Below, one piece after another: positions 8,114 to 17,018 of a stretch of DNA of 64,000 nucleotides (position 1 is the stretch's first letter; each line of letters starts with the position of its first letter). Both the position numbers and the translations under genes were made by a program. Under the pieces are notes generated by a model. The model made no database searches. It was not told the origin of the DNA and saw nothing but the letters and a program-made list of their open reading frames with translations. The stretch comes from WLMZ01 sp031367435 (lineage in GTDB: Bacteria; Actinomycetota; Acidimicrobiia; Acidimicrobiales; Ilumatobacteraceae), in contig JANLPV010000100.1 of assembly GCA_031367435.1 (NCBI GenBank), positions 1 to 64,000 on the forward strand, read 5' to 3'.

Positions 8114-8155
8114 TTGATGCCGATGAGGTCCACAGTTCGATTCTGTGTAGCCCCA
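8114..8155 (+). other. tRNA 3'-end fragment, probable attachment site
   Basis: Bases 8131-8147 form a perfect T-arm (CACAG, loop TTCGATT, CTGTG), preceded by a variable-loop-like AGGTC and followed by a 7-base acceptor strand TAGCCCC and discriminator A. No matching 5' half (GGGGCTA) exists upstream, so this is not a complete tRNA. A duplicated tRNA 3' end next to an integrase is the typical remnant of integration. The tRNA identity is not resolved; the anticodon-loop portion is ambiguous. Confidence 0.65.
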
Positions 8156-8163
8156 CGGTGAAA

Positions 8164-8292
8164 ATGCTTCGTCGAGCCATCTTGGCCTTGTCCGCGGCCG
8201 GCATTGTGGCTGGTGTGCTGCGTCTGCGCGGCAAAGGCGGCGTGCCTCCGCAACAAGGCGGCTGGCGCGAGCTTCCTGTCGATCCGAAATGA
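8164..8292 (+). CDS. Small conserved-looking membrane-anchored protein
   Basis: This encodes 42 residues: a short hydrophobic helix (AILALSAAGIVAGVL) followed by a Gly/Pro-rich tail ending GGWRELPVDPK. The start is ATG 8164; GTG 8158 is also in frame but overlaps the tRNA fragment end. The stop overlaps the next ATG (ATGA), which supports real translation. Short proteins with an N-terminal helix and a GGW-x-E-L tail are, as I recall, common in this class. The function is unknown. Confidence 0.6.
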   Translation: MLRRAILALSAAGIVAGVLRLRGKGGVPPQQGGWRELPVDPK

Positions 8293-9284
8293 CCGATTCG
8301 CCATCGCCGATCGTCGCAGTGGTGGGCGTTGGCGTGACGGGAGCTCGGGTTGTCGATCTGCTGAAGGCAACACCGTCGCTGCGGCTCGGCGTCACTGACG
8401 CGTCGCCTGATGTCGCAACCCGTGTCGCTCGGGTCGCGGCGGGTGTGGTCATCGACATCAGCGATGCAATGGGGGCCGACGTTGTGGTGCTGTCATGCCC
8501 CGCTCCGCACGCTGAACTCGCCCGACGACTGGTATCGAACGGGGTATCGGTGGTGTCGATGAGCGACGATGTGGATGATGTCCGCTCGATGCTTGAACTC
8601 GAGCACCGCGCGCAGATGAACGACGCGACATTGGTGATCGGCGCGGCAATGGTGCCTGGTTTGTCGGGGCTGATCGCGCGCTACCTTGCTGACCAACTGC
8701 ACGTCGTCGATGAGATTCACGTTGCCATGCATGGCACCGGCGGACCCGCGTGCGCGCGCCAGCATCACCTCGCACTTGGCGGCACATCGTTGGGCTATCA
8801 CGATGGTGAGTGGGTGCAACGTCCCGCCGGTGCGGGGCGCGAACTCTGTTGGTTTCCTGAGCCGGTGAACTCGTACGACTGCTATCGCGCCGAAATGCCT
8901 GAGCCATTGCTGCTCCATAGGGTTTTCCCCGAGGCGAGCCGGCTCAGTGCGCGCATGTCGGCAACGCGACGCGACAGGTTCACGGCGCGCCTGCCCATGC
9001 TGCGACCACCGCATAAAGAGGGTGGTCTTGGTGCCCTGCGTGTGGAGGTGCGCGGCGGTCTGGCCGACGGGGCGCGCGAGACCCTCATTGCTGGAGCGGC
9101 GGTGCGCAGTGGTGTTGCCGCAGCGATCATGGCTGCGACGATGACGCGTTGGATACTCAGCGACTCGCCGAGCACGGGTCTGGTGGTGTTGGGTGCGGCC
9201 GAGCTACCCACGGCTTCGCTCATGGCGCAGGTTCAAGCCGCTGGCATTCGACTGTTTGAGTTCACGGGAGTAACGCGCCGGTGA
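8289..9284 (+). CDS. Saccharopine dehydrogenase-like NAD(P)-binding protein
   Basis: The 331-residue protein opens with a Rossmann dinucleotide motif (IVAVVGVGVTGARVVDLL). The rest matches the general plan of saccharopine-dehydrogenase-like proteins (GAAMVPGLSGLIARYLAD, then a catalytic-like C-terminal half). The substrate is unknown; these proteins often act on lipids or are redox enzymes of undefined role. It is coupled to the small upstream protein and overlaps the next gene by 4 bases. Confidence 0.65.
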   Translation: MTDSPSPIVAVVGVGVTGARVVDLLKATPSLRLGVTDASPDVATRVARVAAGVVIDISDAMGADVVVLSCPAPHAELARRLVSNGVSVVSMSDDVDDVRSMLELEHRAQMNDATLVIGAAMVPGLSGLIARYLADQLHVVDEIHVAMHGTGGPACARQHHLALGGTSLGYHDGEWVQRPAGAGRELCWFPEPVNSYDCYRAEMPEPLLLHRVFPEASRLSARMSATRRDRFTARLPMLRPPHKEGGLGALRVEVRGGLADGARETLIAGAAVRSGVAAAIMAATMTRWILSDSPSTGLVVLGAAELPTASLMAQVQAAGIRLFEFTGVTRR

Positions 9285-9718
9285 GCTCGGACGTACATCA
9301 GATTGCGTCGACCCGCGTGTTGGGCGATCGTCAGCGATATACGTCGATGAGGCGTCGGCTCGTCGACATCCTCAGCCGGGCCGATCATCCGGTGACGATT
9401 CCCGACATCTTGCGGTTGCATCCCGACCTCTCTCAGAGTTCGGTGTATCGCAATCTCGCCGTGCTCGAGCAGGTCGGCGTGATCGCCAAGGTGGTTACTC
9501 ACGACGAATGGGCGCGTTTCGAGTTGGCCGAAGATCTCGCCGGTCATCACCATCACCTCATCTGCGAGCACTGCGGCACGGTTCGCGATGTGCAGATACC
9601 CGACGCGGTCGAGTCTGCCCTCGACCAATCGCTCGGTAGCTTGGCAGCAATGAACGGTTTCGAACTGCGCCATCATCGGCTTGATTTGCTCGGCGTCTGC
9701 GCCGATTGCCGGTCATGA
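9281..9718 (+). CDS. Fur-family metalloregulator
   Basis: The 145-residue protein starts at GTG 9281. It has a winged-helix DNA-binding half (VTIPDILRLHPDLSQSSVYRNLAVLEQVGVI) and a dimerisation half with the metal-site run GHHHHLICEHCG. A C-x-x-C pair appears there and again at the C-terminus (CADC), giving a structural zinc site. It should repress metal-homeostasis or oxidative-stress genes. Which subtype (Fur, Zur, PerR) cannot be told by eye. It sits in a coupled operon with a dehydrogenase-like gene and a hydrolase. Confidence 0.85.
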   Translation: MSSDVHQIASTRVLGDRQRYTSMRRRLVDILSRADHPVTIPDILRLHPDLSQSSVYRNLAVLEQVGVIAKVVTHDEWARFELAEDLAGHHHHLICEHCGTVRDVQIPDAVESALDQSLGSLAAMNGFELRHHRLDLLGVCADCRS

Positions 9719-10587
9719 TCTTGCCATGGCTTCCGCCGGGGCGAACGGCGGTTCTTGAAGGGCGCGGCGAGTTCTTCTTTCGCCATCATCAGCACACCGA
9801 TCCCAACGCCCCGACCGTGCTACTCCTACACGGTTGGACCGCGTCGGCCGACCTACAGTTCTTCAGCGCCTATGAAGAGCTCGCTGCGATGTGTTCGTTC
9901 GTTGCGATCGACCATCGCGGGCACGGTCGCAGCGTGCGCTTCCCCGGCCGTTTCGAACTCGAGGACGCGGCCGACGATGCAGCGGCGCTGTTGCGTCACC
10001 TCGGTCTCGGCCCAGTAATCGTTGTTGGTTACTCCATGGGCGGTCCTGTCACGATGCACCTCGCTCATCGACATCCCGACCTGGTGAACGGTGTCGTGCT
10101 GCAGGCAACAGCGCTCGAATGGCGATCGACGCTTATAGAGCGAGTGCGTTGGAAGACGGTGCGAATGCTCGGCCCAATCGTGCGATCGTGGGTGTTTCCG
10201 TCATGGCTGCGCGCCGGCCTGCGACGCATGGCTGCTGATCAACCGGCGTTGCTGCCCTACGTGCCCTGGCTCGCGGGTGAGATCAGTCGAAATGATGCCA
10301 TGCACTTGGTGCACGCCGGGCAGGCGCTGAGCCGATACGACGCGCGTGAGTGGGCGGGTTTGGTTGACAAGCCGGCCGCGGTATTGGTGACGACGCAGGA
10401 TCGCCTTGTGAAGCCGCGCAAGCAACGTCAACTCGCTGCGGCTCTCAACGCATCGGTGCGCGAACTTCACGGCGATCATCTCGCACCCTGGATGCAGCCA
10501 ACCGAGTTCGCAGAACTCACTGCTGCGTTGGTGCAGCATGTGCACGAGCGGTGTGTGGATCTAGTCGGAGCGCGGTTGATCGAGTGA
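9715..10587 (+). CDS. Alpha/beta hydrolase
   Basis: ATG 9715 overlaps the regulator stop (ATGA). The product has 290 residues with the fold's landmarks: oxyanion motif LLLHGWTAS, GHGRS, nucleophile elbow GYSMGG, an acid after TTQDRLV and the histidine in LHGDHLAPW. The nucleophile is Ser. Its substrate is unknown; an ester or lipid is likely. Its 3' end overlaps the convergent DUF1003 gene by 27 bases. Confidence 0.8.
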   Translation: MILPWLPPGRTAVLEGRGEFFFRHHQHTDPNAPTVLLLHGWTASADLQFFSAYEELAAMCSFVAIDHRGHGRSVRFPGRFELEDAADDAAALLRHLGLGPVIVVGYSMGGPVTMHLAHRHPDLVNGVVLQATALEWRSTLIERVRWKTVRMLGPIVRSWVFPSWLRAGLRRMAADQPALLPYVPWLAGEISRNDAMHLVHAGQALSRYDAREWAGLVDKPAAVLVTTQDRLVKPRKQRQLAAALNASVRELHGDHLAPWMQPTEFAELTAALVQHVHERCVDLVGARLIE

Positions 10588-11100
10588 GATCGCCTTCGAT
10601 GTTTGCACCTCGAGCAGATCGAGGCGTTGCGCCATGCGTTCTATGGCGTCGGTGAGTCGATCGAGATGATCGGCGAGATCTTCCGTCGTAGCGACATCGG
10701 CCAAGGCGAGACGAACACTGCTGATTTCACGGGCGAGAAACTCGGTATCGGCTTGCGTGCGCTCGGTGACTTTGCGGTCGAGATCGAGTTCGGTGCGGTC
10801 GCGTTGCTCTTGCCGGTTTTGCGCAAGCAGGATGAGTGGCGCGGCATACGCCGCCTGCAGTGACAGGACCATCGTGAGACGCACCCAACCCTGCGTTGGG
10901 TTGTCGAACTTGGCACCCGCCGGCGCGAGCCAGTTGAACGCGAACCACAAGATGATGGTTGCGCTCTGCCACACGAGAAAGCGCGCGGTACCGAGTGTGC
11001 GCGCGATCGTCTCGCTGAATTGGCCGAACGCCTCGGGGTCATAATGCAGACCAAATCGACGGCCTTGGCGTGGGGTACTGAGATCGCTGCGCCGAGTCAT
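10561..11100 (-). CDS. DUF1003 membrane protein
   Basis: The 179-residue protein has two membrane helices (FLVWQSATIILWFAFNWL and VLSLQAAYAAPLILLAQ) joined by a short FDNPTQGW loop. A basic/acidic helical cytoplasmic tail starts NRQEQRDRTE. This is the DUF1003 layout. ATG 11100 overlaps the upstream gene stop (ATGA), so it is co-translated with an MgtE-N/CBS protein. That pairing suggests a role in divalent-cation handling. Confidence 0.8.
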   Translation of the reverse strand: MTRRSDLSTPRQGRRFGLHYDPEAFGQFSETIARTLGTARFLVWQSATIILWFAFNWLAPAGAKFDNPTQGWVRLTMVLSLQAAYAAPLILLAQNRQEQRDRTELDLDRKVTERTQADTEFLAREISSVRLALADVATTEDLADHLDRLTDAIERMAQRLDLLEVQTSKAISLDQPRSD

Positions 11101-12395
11101 TTCGAACGACCCTCGGCGACGACACCTCCGGCAACAGGGGTGGTTCCGGATGCTGGACCGGCACCGGTGAGCGCGGGCGAGTTGCTGCGGCGGCGCTGAC
11201 GCCAACCGGTTGGCAGCGTGCGGTCGAGAACGTCGTCGACCGTGATTGCGCCGAGCAGATGACCCGCCGCATTGCACACGCCAACGGCGAGCATGTTGTA
11301 ACTCGCCAACTTCTCTGCGACTTCATGATCGGCGATATCGGGAGTGATGGTGGGCTCTTGTTCGAGGCAGCGGCCCAACTCCATGCCTGGCGGTTCGCGC
11401 AGCAGTCGTTGAAAGTGAACGACACCAAGGTAGGTGCCCGTGGGCGGACGATACGGAGGTCGACACACGAATACCTGCGCGGCGATGCTCACCAGCCAGT
11501 CGGGGTCGCGAATCTGCGCGAGTGCTTCGGCGACCGTTGCCGTGGGGCCGAGGATGATGATCTCGGGTGTCATCAGACCGCCGGCGGTGCCCTCTTCATA
11601 GGAGAGCAGTTGACGCATGACGGCGGCGTCGTCTTCGTCCATCGCGTCGAGAATGCGCGTGCGCTGCTCGCCGGGCATTTCGGCGAGGAGATCGGCGAGG
11701 TCGTCGTACTCCATTTCGTCGAGCACGCTCACGAGTCGATCGAGATCGAGACCCTCGATGATGCGCAACTGTTCGGCCTCGGGGAGTTCTTCGAGCAAGT
11801 CGGCGAGGCGGTCGTCGTCCATGGCCTCGGCGAGCTGCTTACGCTGACCCATCGGCAAAGTACGCACGATGATGGCAACGTCGCTGGGATGCATGTCGCG
11901 CATGCTCGCAGCCTCGGCCGCCATGGGTGCGCCCGAGCTGAACAGCGTGGGCACTTCGGTCCAATCGACAAGGCGCACGCTCGGTCGGCGACGCAGGGCG
12001 CTGCGACGCGAGAGACGAACTTTGGCGAGCTCCCAAAATGTGGTGCGGCCGTCGGTGGTGCTGCGCAGCGCGATATCGCTGACCGTTTCGTCGCCGATCT
12101 TCTTGTCGAGGACGTCTTTGCCAACGAGCAACTCGCCCGGCTTTGGCTTGAACGGATGTAGATCGACGTCCCAGCTGCGCAGCCGTGCGCCTTCGCCATC
12201 GATGGTGCTGAAGCGCGAAGCGTTGACAAAAATTCGGCGACGTTGACTGGTGGCGACATAGCCCACAACTCGCGGAGCGGTGCCGGCGCGCGACGGCACG
12301 ATCACGATGTCTTCGATGCGACCGATTGCTGACCCACCCGCGTCGAGCAGGGGCAACCGCATCACTCGAAATGCATAGACAAGATCGCCAGCCAC
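11097..12395 (-). CDS. MgtE N-domain/CBS protein without channel domain
   Basis: The 432-residue protein begins with a PRC-barrel-like part (~1-115). An MgtE intracellular N-domain repeat follows (~165-265: LPMGQRKQLAEAMDDDRLADLL, LDEMEYDDLADLLAEMPGE), then two CBS motifs (~270-390). The five-helix magnesium channel domain of MgtE is absent, and a Gly/Pro-rich tail ends the protein. In MgtE the N and CBS domains sense Mg2+ and gate the pore, so this may be a stand-alone sensor acting on the DUF1003 partner just downstream. Confidence 0.8.
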   Translation of the reverse strand: MAGDLVYAFRVMRLPLLDAGGSAIGRIEDIVIVPSRAGTAPRVVGYVATSQRRRIFVNASRFSTIDGEGARLRSWDVDLHPFKPKPGELLVGKDVLDKKIGDETVSDIALRSTTDGRTTFWELAKVRLSRRSALRRRPSVRLVDWTEVPTLFSSGAPMAAEAASMRDMHPSDVAIIVRTLPMGQRKQLAEAMDDDRLADLLEELPEAEQLRIIEGLDLDRLVSVLDEMEYDDLADLLAEMPGEQRTRILDAMDEDDAAVMRQLLSYEEGTAGGLMTPEIIILGPTATVAEALAQIRDPDWLVSIAAQVFVCRPPYRPPTGTYLGVVHFQRLLREPPGMELGRCLEQEPTITPDIADHEVAEKLASYNMLAVGVCNAAGHLLGAITVDDVLDRTLPTGWRQRRRSNSPALTGAGPASGTTPVAGGVVAEGRSK

Positions 12396-12436
12396 TTGGG
12401 AAGGCTACCCCGCGAGGTCCGCTCGGCGGTGACGGG

Positions 12437-13465
12437 TTATGGGCTCGAGAGTTGTCGGGCAACTTCGCCATAACGATGAAATCGTTCGGGTGCGCGTTCG
12501 CGTTCTTGGATGGCGTTGTAGAACACCAGCCGTGAGGCGAGACCGTCGTATTTGGTTCGTAGCGCGTCGGCGAGACCATCCCATGTCGCCTCCGTCGTGA
12601 ACACGGCCATGTGGTCATCGGTGATTTGCTTGGCCATGCCGGCGAGGTCGCCAGCCTTTTGACGTTCGCGGATGCGCGCCGTGGTGCCCTCGAAGCCGGC
12701 GTCGTCCCAGACGAACGCGTAGTTCGGGGTGCTGCCGTAGAACGCGAGCATGTTGCGCATGTGCTCGCGATCGTGATCGCGTTCGGCGTCAGTGTCACCC
12801 ACCACACTCATCACCGGCACGATGATCGTGATGTCACTGGGAGTGCGGCCACCTGTCGCTGCGCCGATGGCAACGTTTGGCAGCACCGTTCGACGGAGAT
12901 ACCCCGGCTCGCCGATGGGATGGATGTGTACACCATCGGCCACTTCGCCGGCCATGCGCAACATCCACGGATTTACCGCAGCGATGTCGACGGGCGGTGC
13001 CGGATACGCGATAGGACCTGGCGACCATTGGCGGTTGATAAAGGTGAGTTCGTAATAGGGACCCTCGTGTTCGAGCGGCTCACCATCGAATGCAGCGAAC
13101 GACGCCTTCACCGCGCGGACGTAATCACGCAGGCGCGGACCGGGCGGATCGAACGGCGCGGCATAGCGACGCACAGCGTGCGTTCGAACCTGTGTGCCAA
13201 GCCCGAGACGAAACTTGCCGCACGTTGCCTCCTGTAGTTCCCATGCAACCTGCGCGGTGACCATTGGACTTCGTGGGAACGCGACAGCGACACCGGTGGA
13301 CAACTCGAGTGACGGCGCGGCGACGGCAGTGACCGCACCCGACAGGTATGCGGTGCGGCCTCCCTCGGTGAAGAGCACACCGCTGAAACCTGCTGCTTCG
13401 ATGTCGCGGGCAACATCGCTCATTTCGACGAGCGGTCTAGGAAAGGTCATCACGTCGACGTGCAT
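12437..13465 (-). CDS. LLM-class F420-dependent oxidoreductase (MSMEG_2256-like)
   Basis: From ATG 13465 this is a 342-residue TIM-barrel protein of the luciferase-like monooxygenase class. Landmarks are VAVAFPRSPMVTAQVAWELQ, RLGLGTQ and GVHIHPIGEP. The overall sequence fits the TIGR03617-type F420 enzymes typical of actinobacteria. F420 would be the hydride carrier; the substrate is unknown. Longer readings upstream are rejected because a TACTGT -10-like hexamer sits 7 bases before this ATG. A related paralogue is at 19809-20843. Confidence 0.8.
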   Translation of the reverse strand: MHVDVMTFPRPLVEMSDVARDIEAAGFSGVLFTEGGRTAYLSGAVTAVAAPSLELSTGVAVAFPRSPMVTAQVAWELQEATCGKFRLGLGTQVRTHAVRRYAAPFDPPGPRLRDYVRAVKASFAAFDGEPLEHEGPYYELTFINRQWSPGPIAYPAPPVDIAAVNPWMLRMAGEVADGVHIHPIGEPGYLRRTVLPNVAIGAATGGRTPSDITIIVPVMSVVGDTDAERDHDREHMRNMLAFYGSTPNYAFVWDDAGFEGTTARIRERQKAGDLAGMAKQITDDHMAVFTTEATWDGLADALRTKYDGLASRLVFYNAIQERERAPERFHRYGEVARQLSSP

Positions 13466-13538
13466 GTGTCGGACAGTAACCCGCGGGTACAAGTGCGGTA
13501 GACATGAATCCCAAACACGCCAAAGGGGGTTCTTGCGC

Positions 13539-15254
13539 ATGGCATTTGACATCGTCATTCGAGGTGGCACGGTGATCGATGGCACCGGAACGCCTGGTCG
13601 ACGCGCTGACGTCGGCATCGTGGGGGATCGCGTCGTAGCGGTGGAACCAGTGATCGCGGACCAGGCTGCATTGGAGATCGATGCGACCAACCGCCTCGTC
13701 ACCCCAGGCTTCGTCGACATTCATACACATCTCGATGCGCAACTCGCATGGGATCCGATTGGCAGCAGCAGCTGCTGGCACGGCGTGACGAGTGTGGTGA
13801 TGGGTAACTGCGGCGTCACTTTCGCACCCTGCAAGCCCGAGGATCGCGAATACCTCGCAGAGCTGATGGAGAGTGTTGAGGACATACCTCGCGCCGCGAT
13901 CCTCGATGGTCTCGCGTGGGACTGGGTGAGCTACGGCGAATACCTCGACAGCATGGGTCGCCTTGCCAAAGGCCCCAACGTTGGTGGCATGGTCGGTCAC
14001 TGCGCAATCCGTCATTACGTGATGGGTGAGCGCGGCATCGACAAGGATCCGGCGACGCCTGAAGACATCGTGGCGATGGCCGAGTTGCTCGATGAGGCGA
14101 TGCGCGCCGGTGCGCTCGGCTTCAGCACGAGCCGCACCTTTCTGCACAAGGTGCCCGATGGGCGACCTGTGCCCGGCACCTACGCAACTGATGACGAGCT
14201 GTATGCGTTTGCCGATGTGCTTGGTCGCCACGGTGCCGGTGTGTTCGAGACGGCAAGTCGTATCGGCGAACGCGACCTGGCTAATGGAACCGAGTATCCG
14301 AAAACGCGCGCCGAGCTGGCGTGGATGGGGGAGGTGAGTCGGCGCAGCGGTCGGCCGGTGAGCTTCGGCCTCACGCAGCACGACACACGTCCCGATCTCT
14401 ATCGACGCGTGATCGATTTCGCGAAAGAGGAGAACGCAACTGGCGCAGTGGTGCGGCCACAGACGACGGCGCGCAGCGTGGGCATTCTGTTCAGCCTCGC
14501 GACGCGCACCGTGTTCGATCGGTCGCCGTCGTGGCGCGAATTGCGTGAGTTGAACACGGCACAGCAACTGCAGGCGCTACGCGACCCAGCGCGTCGACGA
14601 CGGCTCATCGAGGATGCCGACGCCAACGGCAGCGGTATCGACTTCGATCAACTGTTCGTGGTGAATCCACTCGACGGATCGAGCTGTGCCCGTTACGACC
14701 TCAACCCTGAGACATCGTTGGGTGCGGTGGCGCGAGCTCGGGGCATTTCAGCCGCGGCTGCCTACATCGAACTCGCCCTCGAGACCAATGGCGCGTTGGT
14801 CACGAGCTTTCCGTTCTTGAACCAGCGACTCGATGCGGTCGAGGAAATGCTTGCGGATCCGTTGGTGACGCTTGGGCTCGCCGATGCGGGTGCCCACGTC
14901 GGCCAGATTCTCGATGCGAGCCAACCGACGTTCTTCCTCACCTATTGGATTCGTGAGCGCGGCCGTTGGACCATCGAGGAAGCGATTCGCCGGCTCACCA
15001 GTGACACGGCGGACCTGTTCGGCATACATGATCGCGGCCGCCTGCAACCAGGCGCCTTTGCCGATGTGAACGTGATCGATTTCGAAGGTCTGCGCCTCCC
15101 ACCGCCCACCTACGAGTACGACTTTCCGCACGGGGCCGGGCGCTACATCCAGCGTGGCGGGGGCTATGACTACACCCTGGTCAACGGTGAGGTGTTCATG
15201 GATCACGGTGAGCACACCGGAGCGTTGCCCGGCCGGATGCTGCGTTCGAACTGA
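13539..15254 (+). CDS. Amidohydrolase, N-acyl-D-amino-acid deacylase type
   Basis: ATG 13539 is preceded by AAGGGGGT. The 571-residue protein has the amidohydrolase metal motif GFVDIHTHLDAQLAWDP near residue 60, NCGVTFAP, further His residues (GHCAIRHYVMG), and Asp near the end (LADAGAHVGQ). The C-terminus returns to a small beta domain (GRLQPGAFADVNVID). This matches D-aminoacylase/dihydroorotase-like enzymes that hydrolyse N-acyl amides with bound zinc. Neighbours are acyl-CoA-type enzymes. The substrate is not determinable. Confidence 0.85.
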   Translation: MAFDIVIRGGTVIDGTGTPGRRADVGIVGDRVVAVEPVIADQAALEIDATNRLVTPGFVDIHTHLDAQLAWDPIGSSSCWHGVTSVVMGNCGVTFAPCKPEDREYLAELMESVEDIPRAAILDGLAWDWVSYGEYLDSMGRLAKGPNVGGMVGHCAIRHYVMGERGIDKDPATPEDIVAMAELLDEAMRAGALGFSTSRTFLHKVPDGRPVPGTYATDDELYAFADVLGRHGAGVFETASRIGERDLANGTEYPKTRAELAWMGEVSRRSGRPVSFGLTQHDTRPDLYRRVIDFAKEENATGAVVRPQTTARSVGILFSLATRTVFDRSPSWRELRELNTAQQLQALRDPARRRRLIEDADANGSGIDFDQLFVVNPLDGSSCARYDLNPETSLGAVARARGISAAAAYIELALETNGALVTSFPFLNQRLDAVEEMLADPLVTLGLADAGAHVGQILDASQPTFFLTYWIRERGRWTIEEAIRRLTSDTADLFGIHDRGRLQPGAFADVNVIDFEGLRLPPPTYEYDFPHGAGRYIQRGGGYDYTLVNGEVFMDHGEHTGALPGRMLRSN

Positions 15255-15280
15255 ACCGGCGACACTGAATCAGTAAACGT

Positions 15281-16156
15281 CTACATGCCGAACGGTGGGC
15301 GACCCATTTGCTCGCGTACCGGAATCACTTCGGGCATCGTGAGTGCACGCCGTTGCCAGTTGGCGCCATCGACCACCAACGTGTGCCCGGAGATAAAGCG
15401 CGCATAGGGCGAAGCGAGAAACGTAGCCGCCCATGCAAGCTCGCGAGGGCGACCGACGCGCATCGCCGGTTGACACGCATCCTTGTCGTTGGTGCGTGAC
15501 AGATTGCTTTGGATATCGGCGGTCATGTCCTCATGCGGCATGAGTCCGGGCACGAGTCCGTTGACCTGAATGCCGTACGGACCCCACTCGACTGCGAGCG
15601 TTTCGGTGAGGTTCTTCACGCCTGCCTTCGCCGCGGATGAATGGGCGAAACCAGGCCCTCCCGTCCAGGCATAGGTTGCACCGATGTTGATGATCGAACC
15701 TGGCGTACCTGCGGCAAGGTGACGTCGTGCGAACTCGCGCGCGCAGAAGTAGGTGCCGTTGAGCGTGATGTCGACAACCGTGCGCCACGCGTTGGGAGAC
15801 ATGTCCTCGGCCGGCACCGGAAAGTTGGCGGCCGCATTGTTGATGAGGATCGAGGGCGTGAACCCGGCGTCCTGCGCTGTGTCGAACGCGGCGGCAATCT
15901 GGTCGGGCTCGCGGATGTCGCACGCCACCGTGAGGCATCGCGCACCGACTTCGGCCATAGCTACCGCGCCTGCTTCAAGGTGTTCGGGTTTGCGTGACGC
16001 AATCACCAGCGCCGCGCCAAGGCGCGCGAATTCCACGGCGATTGCCTTGCCGAGGCCGGTTCCGGCGCCAGTGATGAAGACCGTTGCGCCGGCGTAGGTG
16101 CCCTCGGGCAGCGCTGATGCGCCAAGTGTGGGTGGCTCGGGGAGTCCCTGGTACAT
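15281..16156 (-). CDS. SDR oxidoreductase, 2,4-dienoyl-CoA reductase-like
   Basis: The 291-residue protein has the SDR cofactor motif TGAGTGLGKA and NNAA. At the active site the usual Tyr of YxxxK is replaced by Ser (HSSAAKAGV). That is also true of 2,4-dienoyl-CoA reductases, as is AVEWGPYGIQVNGLVPG. It may therefore reduce unsaturated acyl-CoA. ATG 16156 is one base from the upstream enoyl-CoA hydratase stop, so both are co-transcribed, consistent with beta-oxidation of unsaturated substrates. Confidence 0.75.
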   Translation of the reverse strand: MYQGLPEPPTLGASALPEGTYAGATVFITGAGTGLGKAIAVEFARLGAALVIASRKPEHLEAGAVAMAEVGARCLTVACDIREPDQIAAAFDTAQDAGFTPSILINNAAANFPVPAEDMSPNAWRTVVDITLNGTYFCAREFARRHLAAGTPGSIINIGATYAWTGGPGFAHSSAAKAGVKNLTETLAVEWGPYGIQVNGLVPGLMPHEDMTADIQSNLSRTNDKDACQPAMRVGRPRELAWAATFLASPYARFISGHTLVVDGANWQRRALTMPEVIPVREQMGRPPFGM

Positions 16157-16157
16157 G

Positions 16158-16931
16158 TCAGCTCCCTGTGTAATTGGCCGGGCGGCCATCGGCGCGTGCC
16201 GCGCGGAACTCGGCAAAGTCGTCGGATCGGTTGAGGAATGTTTGGTAGATCATCTCGTCGTCCATCGATGCACGCACTTGCGGCTGTGACAGATGGCGGA
16301 TCACCGTTCGCGCCAGCTTGATACTCACCGCTGGTGCGGTGGCTATCTGTTCGGCCATCTCGCGTGCGGTCGCGTCGAGTTCGGCTTCAGGCACGACACG
16401 GCTCACAACGCCGTGGGTCAGTGCTTCGTCGGCGGACATCACGCGGCCGGTGAGCACCATGTCACTGACGACGCCTGGTCCGCACATCTGGTGCAACACA
16501 GCCACGCCGCCTGTATCAGGAATGACGCCGTAGGTGGTTTCTGGAAGACGGAAGCGGGTGCCTTCGGCGGCGATACGAATGTCACACAGCAACGCGCGCT
16601 GGAACGAACCGCCCATCACCCAACCCTTGCATGCAACGATGACGGGCGCATCAAGGTTCCAGAGTTGTTGAATGCCGCGATGACCGCGGCGCATGAGTTC
16701 GTGGTGCGACAGGGTCGTGACGTTGGTCCCGATCGAAGCAACGTCGCGTCCTGACGAGAACGACTTGCCTTCGCCACGCCAAATCACGGCGCGCACCGTT
16801 GGGGGCATGGCGGCCAAAATGTTGAAGAGTTGTGCATCCATGTCGTCGTCGAACGCGTTGTGCTTTTCAGGGTTGTCGTTGCTGATGGTGGCGATCGTGC
16901 CGTCGATATCCACTCGTACCTGTCCGGCCAT
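16158..16931 (-). CDS. Enoyl-CoA hydratase/isomerase family protein
   Basis: The 257-residue crotonase-fold protein has GEGKSFSSGRDV (oxyanion segment) and GWVMGGSFQRALLCDIRIA. The second active-site Glu is present (LPETTYGVIPD), but the first Glu position appears to be Gln (SFQ). It may therefore be an isomerase or another crotonase activity rather than a classical hydratase. It is followed one base later by the dienoyl-CoA-reductase-like SDR. Confidence 0.8.
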   Translation of the reverse strand: MAGQVRVDIDGTIATISNDNPEKHNAFDDDMDAQLFNILAAMPPTVRAVIWRGEGKSFSSGRDVASIGTNVTTLSHHELMRRGHRGIQQLWNLDAPVIVACKGWVMGGSFQRALLCDIRIAAEGTRFRLPETTYGVIPDTGGVAVLHQMCGPGVVSDMVLTGRVMSADEALTHGVVSRVVPEAELDATAREMAEQIATAPAVSIKLARTVIRHLSQPQVRASMDDEMIYQTFLNRSDDFAEFRAARADGRPANYTGS

Positions 16932-17018
16932 TGACGGTTCCCCTCTAACGCTTGATGCGTGACAAACCTAGTGGTGCGCTGCGGGTTGCCCGGCTGTTCA
17001 GAACTAGGTTCGCCCGTG

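Noticed and set aside
8114..8155. Complete tRNA gene at this site
   Set aside because: No 5' acceptor, D arm or anticodon stem partner exists upstream; only the 3' half is present.
8057..8458. Leftward open frame spanning the tRNA fragment and the dehydrogenase start
   Set aside because: It is antisense to the T-arm and to two coupled rightward genes, and its protein resembles an antisense-tRNA translation artefact.
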